A program made the position numbers and the translations under genes. Below, one piece after another: positions 1-5,847 of a stretch of DNA of 20,024 nt (position 1 is its first letter; the number at the start of each line of letters is the position of its first letter). The notes beneath the pieces are model-generated. The model ran no database searches, was not told the DNA's origin, and worked only from the letters and a program-made list of their open reading frames with translations. This stretch comes from a virus. Location of the stretch: positions 1-20,024 of IMG/VR virus record IMGVR_UViG_3300017963_000860. The stretch is one strand, 5' to 3'.

Positions 1-100
1 CCCGCGCACGAAAAAAAGCGGAACTTTTCGTGGGGGTCGGAGCTAGCAGTTTAGCTGGATTTCAATTGCAGGCGTTGGGGTAATCTGCTATTACACAATC

Positions 101-155
101 AGAGCCACGTGATCGTGAGGGGCGAGATGCCCTGAATCGATGCGTGGCTTTTCTT
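101..155 (+). terminator. Branched hairpin followed by a T-rich tract
   Basis: The arms AGCCACG (103-109) and CGTGGCT (143-149) pair. ATCG (112-115) and CGAT (138-141) extend the stem beyond a small bulge, and a second hairpin sits inside (GGGC 120-123 with GCCC 129-132). TTTTCTTTTT follows directly at 149-158. This fits an intrinsic terminator for a gene left of the window. The rest of 1-252 holds no gene that I can support. It has one more short palindrome, CACGAAAA (7-14) with TTTTCGTG (25-32). Confidence 0.5.
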
Positions 156-176
156 TTTGCGTGGCTCTCTCGGGGG

Positions 177-199
177 CGGTTGACTGAGGACGGTTGACT
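177..199 (+). repeat. Tandem direct repeat CGGTTGACT upstream of the first gene
   Basis: CGGTTGACT occurs at 177-185 and again at 191-199, a 14-bp period, about 55 bp upstream of the ATG at 253. Each copy contains TTGACT, which resembles a -35 box, but no good -10 element lies at the right distance. The pair could be an operator or an activator site for the operon. This is only a pattern-based suggestion. Confidence 0.3.
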
Positions 200-252
200 T
201 TGGGCAGGACGCCCGCCGCCCCTTGAGATCACCTCAACAAAAGGAGGCAGGG

Positions 253-603
253 ATGCCTACTCGCGCGACTGCGAAGAAGCAGCAGAAGGACCTGTTCGAG
301 AAGAAGCAGACGCCGCGGGAAAAGCGAATCGCGCTTGTCAAGGCGTACCGGCAGAAGCTTGCCATCGGCGCGAAGTTCTACGCGCAGGCCGATGAGTTAC
401 TGGAGCAGATCCTGGCAAAAATGAAGCCCGGGACCCGGGTCAAGATCGGTGACGGTCTTTGGGCTGTGGTCGTCGATCGATTCGAGGATGGGAACAAGGT
501 CTGGCAGCCGGTGGCGACGAAACGCTTTGAGCTGCAGATTCAGGATGCCTCGGGCAAGGCTGTGCGGATGCGGGATTCGCGCCGCAAGAAGAAGGCTGCT
601 TGA
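253..603 (+). CDS. Small basic protein, function unknown
   Basis: A 116-residue protein is predicted from the ATG at 253, which is preceded by a strong ribosome binding site (AAGGAGG at 241-247, 5-nt spacing). An in-frame upstream start at 223 would add ten residues but lacks such a site. The protein is lysine/arginine rich at both ends, starting MPTRATAKK and ending in an RRKKK cluster, with a more ordinary middle of about 70 residues. The middle has a predicted amphipathic helix (YAQADELLEQILAKM) followed by a likely beta-rich part (VKIGDGLWAVVVDRF). I do not recognise a family. Basic tails on both ends suggest nucleic-acid contact, which is inference. It opens the run of plus-strand genes of the element. 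Confidence 0.7.
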   Translation: MPTRATAKKQQKDLFEKKQTPREKRIALVKAYRQKLAIGAKFYAQADELLEQILAKMKPGTRVKIGDGLWAVVVDRFEDGNKVWQPVATKRFELQIQDASGKAVRMRDSRRKKKAA

Positions 604-642
604 CCTGACGAACGTGGCGGGGGCGGGTTTGTCTGGTCTGTT

Positions 643-918
643 ATGTGTGAGCCAGATCGGAAAGCCAGGTTGGATCGGTTGAACGCGTCGGCGGTGTTTC
701 AGCACCTGGCCGGGTGCACGGTGACTGAGTCATTGCGGTTGGCAGGCGTATTGACCGCGAGCGAGTACGCGGAGCTGAGCGACGCGGGCCGGAAGGTACT
801 GGTAACGGCGGCGACGCGGGCCCGGGTGCAGCGGATTCGGCTAGCGGCGATGGCGAGGACGGAAGCCGAGCGAGTGGAAGAATTTACACCGGAGTTGCAA
901 ATCTTTCCGCGGGTGTAA
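643..918 (+). CDS. Small hypothetical protein, mostly helical
   Basis: A 91-residue protein begins at ATG 643, 39 nt after the previous stop. The region before the start is G-rich but has no clear ribosome binding site, so the start is uncertain. The sequence reads as a sensible soluble protein: alanine, leucine, arginine and glutamate rich, with several amphipathic helices (for example YAELSDAGRKVLVTAATRAR) and no membrane segment. The stretch TVTESLRLAGVLTASEYAELS looks like a helix-turn-helix-like helical pair, but I cannot confirm one. No family was recognised. Placement in the same direction and close spacing suggest that it belongs to the operon that starts at 253. Confidence 0.55.
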   Translation: MCEPDRKARLDRLNASAVFQHLAGCTVTESLRLAGVLTASEYAELSDAGRKVLVTAATRARVQRIRLAAMARTEAERVEEFTPELQIFPRV

Positions 919-928
919 GCGGTTTTCG

Positions 929-958
929 GTGGGTTGGTCGAGGCGAAGTCCCAACCTG
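929..958. repeat. Palindromic intergenic repeat (GGTTGG...CCAACC)
   Basis: GGTTGG at 932-937 pairs with CCAACC at 951-956 around a 13-nt loop. The element fills much of the gap between the genes ending at 918 and starting near 1056. It resembles hairpin repeats that I associate with planctomycete chromosomes, but that match is from memory. No T-tract follows, so it is not an obvious terminator. Confidence 0.45.
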
Positions 959-1055
959 CGGGCTCAAATCTGTAAACACGGCGTTGTGGCACGGCAGTAG
1001 TCACGGTACCACACGGGGGCGATGTTTGCGGCGGGGGCATGGAGGCCAGACGCAG

Positions 1056-1247
1056 GTGACCGCAGACCCGCATGGACGCGTGGTTTACCTGCGCCGCCGC
1101 AAACGCGACGCGCCGCGGTGTCGACACTGCGGGGTTCGATATCTGGCCGGCAGCACGCGGGGCGCTGTTGTCTACTATTATCCTGCATGCCGCTGTCTAG
1201 TCTGGCCGGTTAAGGTTATTCGCGAGGTGCGCCGCCATGCCGCGTGA
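1056..1247 (+). CDS. Small putative zinc-ribbon protein
   Basis: A 63-residue reading frame starts at GTG 1056, with GGAGG at 1041-1045 about ten nt upstream. A longer in-frame version from TTG 984 is possible but has no ribosome binding site. The protein contains CRHCG followed about 20 residues later by ACRC, i.e. a C-x2-C pair and a C-x-C pair, a layout compatible with a single zinc site as in small phage zinc-ribbon proteins. The region around it is strongly basic (RRRKR). Its end overlaps the next gene (ATG at 1237) by 11 nt, which argues that both are translated and coupled. Function is unknown; nucleic-acid binding is a guess from the Cys pairs and charge. Confidence 0.5.
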   Translation: MTADPHGRVVYLRRRKRDAPRCRHCGVRYLAGSTRGAVVYYYPACRCLVWPVKVIREVRRHAA

Positions 1248-2226
1248 GTCACGCGACCCGTTACGTAAGTACGATCGAGAATTCTGGGGCGACGTCGCCG
1301 TTACGGCCGCGTTTCTGATTGTCGGGTTGGGCGTGGTCGCGCTGGCAAACATCTGTCGTGGGCAAGAGTTGCGGCGGCCGGACCGACAACCGCAGACCTG
1401 TAACCGCTTCCAGCTATTCGAGCGGCTGGCCTGGCAATGGGTGCCGCCGGAATCGCGGATTGTCAATGGGCACCGCCTGAGCGTGGCCGGCCATTGGCAC
1501 CGCCGGGGACAGCCGTGCTGTATTTGCGGCGATCGTACCCGACGAGGGGCGGCGGCGAACGTACCGCCGGCGATCGTGTTACCCGTACCGGGACCGGCGA
1601 GCCAGCCAACGCAACTAACGCCGTCACCGGTCCGGCCGACACCTATCGTACTGCCCGACCGAGAGACTACGCCAGTCGCACCGGAAATATGCCCGGTTTC
1701 CAACGCGGGGCAATGCCAGGCGATCGGCGACCTACAGTCGCAGCTTGCCGCCGCGAGCAAGAATCTGACCGAACGGATAAGCGACCTAGAAACGCAGCTC
1801 ACCGCACGGCACAACGAAACCGGCGAGGATGTAGCCGAGTCGATCAGTGCAAACACGCGGGCTATGGCTGCGCTGGCGGAAGTGGTGGAACAAAATCAGC
1901 GCAAGGTAGACGCCCTGGAATCGCTCCCCGCGACGACCGCCAACGCAGAACGAATCTCTGCGCCGTCTTATTGGGACACAGCGACGGGCGGCGCCAACCT
2001 ATTAACACTGGCCGCCGCCGCGGGGTTAGGCGCGACTGGCATTGGCCTACCGGCGTGGCTATTGCCGCTCGTATTTCGCGTTGCCCGACGCGCACGCGAC
2101 CGGCGACGCCGACGGCGGACCGTTGCACCGAATATAGACGAACCAGCCGGCGATGGGGTGGCGCCGGATCAACCCTTTCGTGACGACGGAGACCCGCACG
2201 CGACTGGTGAAGGTGCCGGCAACTGA
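1237..2226 (+). CDS. Membrane protein with two hydrophobic segments and a coiled coil
   Basis: This 329-residue protein starts at ATG 1237 inside the end of the previous frame. Visible parts, in order: a charged N-terminus; a hydrophobic segment at about residues 20-38; a region with a CCICG cysteine cluster near 94-98; a proline-rich linker at about 108-150; a predicted coiled coil at about 160-232 (heptad-like QLAAASKNLTERISDLETQL); a second hydrophobic segment at about 253-280; then a run of arginines (RRRRRR, about 289-294) and an acidic C-terminal tail. Two membrane anchors flanking a long periplasm-facing or cytoplasmic coiled coil could fit a lysis or envelope-spanning role, but I recognise no family and this is inference. 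The C-terminus overlaps the next gene by 74 nt. Confidence 0.65.
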   Translation: MPRESRDPLRKYDREFWGDVAVTAAFLIVGLGVVALANICRGQELRRPDRQPQTCNRFQLFERLAWQWVPPESRIVNGHRLSVAGHWHRRGQPCCICGDRTRRGAAANVPPAIVLPVPGPASQPTQLTPSPVRPTPIVLPDRETTPVAPEICPVSNAGQCQAIGDLQSQLAAASKNLTERISDLETQLTARHNETGEDVAESISANTRAMAALAEVVEQNQRKVDALESLPATTANAERISAPSYWDTATGGANLLTLAAAAGLGATGIGLPAWLLPLVFRVARRARDRRRRRRTVAPNIDEPAGDGVAPDQPFRDDGDPHATGEGAGN

Positions 2227-2425
2227 CCATTGGGGAGAGTGCTTCAAGGAAGCGTGTGCCCGAGTGGTCGAGACGGACCGCGATAACGCCCGTACGGTCA
2301 ACGTTATTTCCCGCGTCCAGTCTGTGGCCGAGCAATTACACCATGGCCGCAAGGTAGACAGTAAGCAACCCGCCCCCGGCGACGAAACGCCCGGCCTGGC
2401 CATTGGATGGCAGGACCGGCATTGA
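2153..2425 (+). CDS. Small hypothetical protein overlapping the upstream gene
   Basis: A 90-residue frame starts at ATG 2153. About a quarter of it overlaps the end of the preceding gene; the rest (from about 2227) fills a gap with no other candidate and has codon use like its neighbours, with G or C in most third positions. The composition is that of a soluble protein (KVPATDHWGECFKEACARVV). The start is uncertain because no ribosome binding site is evident before ATG 2153, so a shorter product starting at a GTG near 2204 is possible. No family recognised. It ends 16 nt before the next start, consistent with one transcript. Confidence 0.45.
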   Translation: MGWRRINPFVTTETRTRLVKVPATDHWGECFKEACARVVETDRDNARTVNVISRVQSVAEQLHHGRKVDSKQPAPGDETPGLAIGWQDRH

Positions 2426-2441
2426 CAGGGAGATCAGTACA

Positions 2442-3302
2442 ATGCAACACCATATCTTCGGCACCGATCGACCGTTACTGTATGACGTCGAGCCATGGAA
2501 TCGGCTCGGCTTTGCGGTGCCAAACTTCGGCGACAACCTTGGTACGCTCAGCCAGCCGCTATGGGGCCTGGCCGACGAAGTGTCCCGCGCCCAGTTGTTC
2601 ATTATGTGTCATATCGACGCACAGCGGACACAGCCGCCGTCGGTCAATACGATCGAACGGGTTGGCAAGGTGTGCAATCGCGTTCGCGACGTACTGGCCG
2701 CACGCAAGAAGGGTGACGCCGATTTACGCGTCGAGGAAGGGCACGCGTCCGCGGACCTGATCCCCTGGCATATTCACCCGGTTCCGTTTTTCAATTCGTC
2801 GATTGTGCGAAATCGCTGGCTGAAAGAGTACAACCGGTTGTGCATGATTGCGCTCACGAACTTCTACCAACACAGCGACAACAACCTGGCGTTGACGGTT
2901 ACCGCAAAATTTGCGGCAGACGTTTATGTCTATTTCCGAGAAATCAAATACCTGGTCGGCGTCGAATTACTGGGGCTCGACCCGGACCAGGTTGGCGAGG
3001 AATCGTTCAAGTTCAGCGCGGAACACTATTCGCAATACAACCCCTCGCTGTTCACCCTGAACTACGAGGCGCTGGATACGCCGGGGTCAATCCAGTCTCG
3101 CGCGACAGAGGACGACATCCGGCCACTCTTCGAGGGTATCCCCGCGCCGCTGATCGTGCCGAACCTGAAGCAGTATCCCGTCGGTGAGGACCTACTAGGC
3201 TGGAGCGGTGCACCGCTACCCGAAAACGCGAGCGCACCAGGCACCGCCGACGGCTCGGCCATTGCGCCGGCAGGGCGGACGATCGGCGAACCGCAAGTCT
3301 AG
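2442..3302 (+). CDS. Hypothetical phage-associated protein, 286 residues
   Basis: The start at ATG 2442 is chosen because GGGAGAT lies about eight nt upstream; a TTG at 2403 would add 13 residues without a comparable site. The protein is rich in aromatic residues and looks like a single compact domain over about 1-240 (segments such as FFNSSIVRNRWLKEYNRL and AADVYVYFREIKYLVG are helix-like). The last 50 or so residues are low-complexity Ala/Pro/Gly (LPENASAPGTADGSAIAPAG) and probably disordered. I know no family match. Its good codon use and intact length suggest a real, maintained gene. Lying just upstream of the DUF1353 and terminase genes, it belongs to the phage transcript, but its role cannot be read from sequence. 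Confidence 0.7.
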   Translation: MQHHIFGTDRPLLYDVEPWNRLGFAVPNFGDNLGTLSQPLWGLADEVSRAQLFIMCHIDAQRTQPPSVNTIERVGKVCNRVRDVLAARKKGDADLRVEEGHASADLIPWHIHPVPFFNSSIVRNRWLKEYNRLCMIALTNFYQHSDNNLALTVTAKFAADVYVYFREIKYLVGVELLGLDPDQVGEESFKFSAEHYSQYNPSLFTLNYEALDTPGSIQSRATEDDIRPLFEGIPAPLIVPNLKQYPVGEDLLGWSGAPLPENASAPGTADGSAIAPAGRTIGEPQV

Positions 3303-3313
3303 AGCGGTGGGCC

Positions 3314-3724
3314 ATGGCAAGGGCTTTGACAATTCGCCGGGCCGGTCGAGCGGGCGGCCGGCAGCGGTATCAGCTTACGCAGAACTTCGCGTTCGTAGTG
3401 CGCGATTCGGGGGTCATGGTACGCGTGGTGGTGCCGGCGGGGACCGTTACTGATTTCGCCTCCATACCGCGGCCGCTGTGGTGGTTGTATCCGCCCGACG
3501 GCCCGTGGGCCGAAGCCGCGGTGATTCACGATTGGTTGTATTCGCGAGGGCTGCTAAGTCGATTCTTGAGTGACGCCATTTTTCGCGAGGCTATGGCCAG
3601 GTACGGGGTGCCCTGGTGGCGGCGGGCGATCTTGTATTACGCAGTACGACTGTTCGGCGGGAGACACTACGGGGGAGAAGGCTGGAGACTGGAGGCCGGA
3701 GACCGGAGGGAGAGGGAATCGTGA
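3314..3724 (+). CDS. DUF1353 family phage protein
   Basis: The 136-residue protein shows the hallmarks of DUF1353: a beta-rich N-terminal part, then VTDFASIPRPLWWLYPPDG (residues 45-63), then AAVIHDWLY (68-76) and a helical end with DAIFREAM (87-94). The conserved Asp and His residues (D47, H72, D73) look like a possible metal or catalytic site. The biochemical role of the family is not established; members are common in tailed phages near lysis or packaging genes. The last 14 residues (GWRLEAGDRRERES) are encoded by a low-complexity repeat at 3680-3711 and lie outside the normal domain, so the original C-terminus was probably near residue 121. The TGA stop overlaps the GTG start of the next gene (GTGA at 3721). 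Confidence 0.85.
   Translation: MARALTIRRAGRAGGRQRYQLTQNFAFVVRDSGVMVRVVVPAGTVTDFASIPRPLWWLYPPDGPWAEAAVIHDWLYSRGLLSRFLSDAIFREAMARYGVPWWRRAILYYAVRLFGGRHYGGEGWRLEAGDRRERES
3680..3711. repeat. Low-complexity GGAGAC/TGGAGG repeat inside the end of the DUF1353 gene
   Basis: The run is built of degenerate units such as CTGGAGACTGGAGG and CCGGAGACCGGAGG. The same pattern occurs at 16508-16540, and in reverse complement at 18557-18588 in the tape measure gene. A related unit (GCTGTAG/GCTGAAG) is at 4233-4266. Here it supplies the C-terminal codons of the upstream gene. Confidence 0.7.
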
Positions 3725-3969
3725 GCCTGAATACTAACACCCGCGTTTCGATCGGGCTAATTGTCGCGGTGCTGGGCCTGGCCGCGGGGTATCACGCTTG
3801 GCTCACCAACGGCATCAATGCGCGGCTCGATCGCGTCGAGTCTAAGGTAGATCAACTGCTGTTGGCGCATCACGGGCACTGGGCGGAAATTGCGCCGCAA
3901 GACGGGACACCCTCGCTTGCGCGTCGGGCTAGTGTCGGGGCGCAAGATGCCACAGCGAGCGCACATTGA
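3721..3969 (+). CDS. Small single-span membrane protein (holin-like size)
   Basis: An 82-residue protein from GTG 3721, whose start overlaps the previous stop (GTGA). It has a short polar N-terminus, one hydrophobic segment at about residues 9-28 (VSIGLIVAVLGLAAGYHAWL), then an amphipathic or coiled-coil stretch (INARLDRVESKVDQLL). One-span proteins followed by a short coiled coil are frequent in phage lysis or packaging regions, but size and topology alone do not make it a holin. The C-terminal 20 residues (from about GTPSLARRASV) are encoded by a host-type repeat at 3907-3936, so the native end may have been near residue 60. The HNH gene begins inside its 3' end. Confidence 0.6.
   Translation: MSLNTNTRVSIGLIVAVLGLAAGYHAWLTNGINARLDRVESKVDQLLLAHHGHWAEIAPQDGTPSLARRASVGAQDATASAH
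3907..3936. repeat. Planctomycete-type CTCGCTTGCGCGTCGGGCT repeat
   Basis: The core CTCGCTTGCGCGTCGGGCT is bracketed by ACAC (3907-3910) and GTGT (3932-3935). Read on the minus strand it encodes SPTRKRG, a peptide that I recall recurring in spurious planctomycete gene models. It lies in the overlap of the small membrane protein gene and the HNH gene leader. A genome-wide search would confirm the family. Confidence 0.55.
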
Positions 3970-4243
3970 CCGGCGGCCGAAGCCGGCCCGGGCTAGTGCC
4001 GCTGCGCGAGGTTATGACCGGCGCTGGCGCAAGGCGCGCCTGCAGCATTTGGCCCGAGAGCCGCTATGCCGGCAGTGTCTGGCCGGCGACACACTGACGC
4101 CGGCCACGGTGGTCGATCATATCGAACCGCCTGAATCGCCGGCGGATCCGCTGTTCTGGAGGAAATCGAATTGGCAAAGTCTGTGCAAAAGGCATCACGA
4201 CCGAAAAACGCTACAGCAAAGCGTGCGGGGAAGAAGGCTGTAG
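3947..4243 (+). CDS. HNH endonuclease, terminase-associated
   Basis: The 98-residue protein from ATG 3947 has the full HNH zinc-finger nuclease signature: C41-x2-C44, then VVDHIEPP with D57-H58 (general-base histidine), N75 in the SNWQSL segment, and C80-x2-H83-H84. The N-terminus is basic (RRWRKARLQHLAREPLC), as is usual for DNA binding. Small HNH proteins encoded next to terminase genes, such as HK97 gp74, act with the terminase in genome cleavage and packaging. Position immediately before the small terminase gene supports that role here. An in-frame upstream ATG at 3890 would place repeat-encoded residues at the N-terminus, so the shorter start is preferred. The 3' end overlaps the terminase gene by 73 nt. 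Confidence 0.85.
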   Translation: MPQRAHIDRRPKPARASAAARGYDRRWRKARLQHLAREPLCRQCLAGDTLTPATVVDHIEPPESPADPLFWRKSNWQSLCKRHHDRKTLQQSVRGRRL

Positions 4244-4752
4244 GCTGTAGGCTGAAGGCTGCAAGGAAGAAGACACCGGCCGCGAAGAAGAAGCCGGCGG
4301 CCAGGAAGCGGGCGACACCCAAGAAAAGGACGGTACGGAAGAAGTCGCCGGCAAAGAAGAAGTCGGCAACCTCAAAGAAGAAGCTGGACGGTTTACCGGT
4401 GGAATTATCCGGCGAGGCGGCGCGGCGGGTGTGGCGTGAAACCGAACCGCTGCTGCGCGATCGGTTGAACCTGCTCGATATTGACCATCGGATTCTTGTG
4501 CTGTACTGCAACTGCTGGCAACTCTTGACCGAGTGCCAGGAAGTACTCCGTACCGAAGGCCGATACGTGACCATGGAGGATACGGGGTATGTATCGCGGC
4601 ACCCGGCAGCGGTGGACGAGAAAAACACGATCGCCCAAATAAGACAGCTTGCCGGTGAGTTGGGCATGACACCAAAAGCCGGCCGACGGGTGAAAGTGCG
4701 AACCGGCGACGGGGACCAATTGAAAGCGTTCCTGGAAGGGAAGCCGGAGTGA
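4171..4752 (+). CDS. terS: Terminase small subunit, P27 family, with histone-like N-terminal tail
   Basis: The start is TTG 4171, supported by GGAGGA at 4158-4163. Residues about 78-193 match the P27/Terminase_4 type of small terminase: LDIDHRILVLYCNCWQLL, a following EVLRTEGRYV helix, HPAAVDEKNTIAQIRQLAGELGMTP and a basic VKV ending. This subunit recognises viral DNA and regulates the large-subunit motor. Unusual here is the first 73 residues: an almost pure Lys/Ala/Arg/Pro tail with units such as TPAAKKKPAARK and SPAKKKSATSKKK, closely resembling histone H1 or bacterial H1-like proteins. Part of that tail (AVGCRLKAARK) is encoded by a low-complexity DNA repeat at 4233-4266. The tail would bind DNA nonspecifically; that is inference. 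A host-type repeat separates this gene from terL. Confidence 0.8.
   Translation: MAKSVQKASRPKNATAKRAGKKAVGCRLKAARKKTPAAKKKPAARKRATPKKRTVRKKSPAKKKSATSKKKLDGLPVELSGEAARRVWRETEPLLRDRLNLLDIDHRILVLYCNCWQLLTECQEVLRTEGRYVTMEDTGYVSRHPAAVDEKNTIAQIRQLAGELGMTPKAGRRVKVRTGDGDQLKAFLEGKPE
4233..4266. repeat. GCTGTAG/GCTGAAG low-complexity repeat in the terS coding region
   Basis: Four imperfect copies of a seven-base unit (AGGCTGT, AGGCTGA, AGGCTGC) lie in frame in the lysine-rich tail of the terminase small subunit. The repeat is of the same general type as those at 3680, 16508 and 18557. It contributes the non-lysine island AVGCRLKA within the tail. Confidence 0.6.
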
Positions 4753-4760
4753 GATTTCAG

Positions 4761-4790
4761 GACACGGCTAACAAGTAAGCCGTGCCACAC
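4761..4790 (-). repeat. Half-unit of the GTGTGGCACGGC palindromic repeat
   Basis: In minus orientation this matches the left half of the elements at 8964, 13993 and 15420: GTGTGGCAC, then ACGGCT and AGCCGT arms around TACTTGTT. It lies between the terS stop (4752) and the terL start (4816) and lacks the second hairpin of the full unit. Confidence 0.75.
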
Positions 4791-4815
4791 CGGCCGGATG
4801 ATGAAATACGTATGA

Positions 4816-5847
4816 ATGGCTCGAATTGCGAAACTGCCGGCGGTGAAGGCGAAAGCCAAACGCGAGGGTTGGCTCAAGTGGATCCGCAGCGAGGCGGACG
4901 AACGGGCGGCGTTGCGTGGGTGTTACTTTTCGCCCTGGCATGCGGAGCGGGTGGAGACGTGCTGCAGTACGTTCTGTTGCCACAGCAAGGGCCAGTGGGC
5001 CGGCTCGCCGTTCGAGCTGCTGCGGTGGCAACGCGACGACCTGGTATGGCCGCTGTTCGGCTGGATGCGCGCCGATGGCAGCCGCCGGTACCGGCGAGCC
5101 TACATCGAGGTCGCGAAGAAGAACGGCAAGAGCGCCTTAGTAAGTGCACTCGGTCTCTATTTATTGATCGCCGACAACGAGCCGGGGGCGGAAGTCTATT
5201 CTTGTGCGGCCGATCGGGCGCAGGCGTCGATTGTGCACGGCGAGGCGGTCAACATGGTGGATGCGTCGCCGGCGCTGGAGAACTTCTTGCGCGTGAATCG
5301 ATCGACGTACGCGATCAGCTACCCGGAAACAAAGAGCGTATACAAGGCGTGGAGCGGAGCGGCCAAAGGCAAATCCGGATTCAGCGCCCACGCGTGCTTG
5401 TGCGACGAGTTGCAGGAATGGCAAGGCCGCAAGCTATGGGAGAATCTTATCCACGCCGGCCGGGCCCGACGGCAGCCGCTGCTGATCGTGATTACCAACG
5501 CCGGCGACGACATGCTAAGCGTGTGCCGCGAACAGCACGAATATGCCGAACGCGTGATAGATGGCACGTTCGAAGACGACCGCTTTTTCGGGCTGATCTA
5601 TTCGGTCACGAAAGAGGAATTGGACGAGCACGGCTCGCGCGATCGGCGGCTATGGCGGAAAGCCAACCCGTCGATGGGTGTAACGATCAACGAAGAGGAC
5701 TTCTTGGCGGACTTGATCGAGGCGGAACGCACGCCGACGGCGTGGGCCGAGTTCTGTCGCAAGTCGTTTTCTATTTGGAATACCGGGATAAAGCGATGGC
5801 TGCAACTGCCACAGTGGCGCGCGTGCATCGACGCGATAGCGGCCTAG
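4816..5847 (+). CDS. terL: Terminase large subunit, ATPase part (frame broken before nuclease)
   Basis: The 343-residue product carries the motor ATPase domain of a Terminase_1-type large subunit. Visible are the Walker A-like VAKKNGKS (residues 99-106), Walker B LCDE (195-198) with the catalytic Glu, and a coupling motif TNAG (227-230). The end, GIKRWLQLPQWRAC, is the usual linker leading to the nuclease. It then meets TAG at 5845-5847, while the nuclease continues in the -1 frame. Normal members are one chain of about 550 residues, the length obtained if both frames are joined. I see no slippery heptamer in the overlap, so a frameshift mutation or sequence error is more likely than programmed shifting. 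A CC-x3-CC cluster at about 49-55 is unusual. Confidence 0.85.
   Translation: MARIAKLPAVKAKAKREGWLKWIRSEADERAALRGCYFSPWHAERVETCCSTFCCHSKGQWAGSPFELLRWQRDDLVWPLFGWMRADGSRRYRRAYIEVAKKNGKSALVSALGLYLLIADNEPGAEVYSCAADRAQASIVHGEAVNMVDASPALENFLRVNRSTYAISYPETKSVYKAWSGAAKGKSGFSAHACLCDELQEWQGRKLWENLIHAGRARRQPLLIVITNAGDDMLSVCREQHEYAERVIDGTFEDDRFFGLIYSVTKEELDEHGSRDRRLWRKANPSMGVTINEEDFLADLIEAERTPTAWAEFCRKSFSIWNTGIKRWLQLPQWRACIDAIAA

Noticed and set aside
34-105. Possible tRNA or attachment site at the left edge
   Set aside because: There are short stems, but no T-loop consensus, no acceptor pairing and no CCA-type end; no direct repeat partner can be seen in the window.
101-155. Riboswitch
   Set aside because: The branched hairpin is followed by a T-tract and does not match a riboswitch core that I know; a terminator is the simpler reading.
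3993-4877. Minus-strand open frame of 294 codons
   Set aside because: It lies antisense to the HNH and small terminase genes and is a Phe/Ala-rich mirror of the lysine-rich tail, not a protein-like sequence.
4782-5822. Long open frame continuing upstream of the nuclease part of the terminase
   Set aside because: Its translation is a low-quality Arg/Gly-rich shadow of the ATPase gene; only the part after about 5845 matches a family.
5760-5847. Programmed -1 frameshift in the large terminase
   Set aside because: No X XXY YYZ heptamer in the zero frame was found in the overlap, unlike the clear site at 16353.
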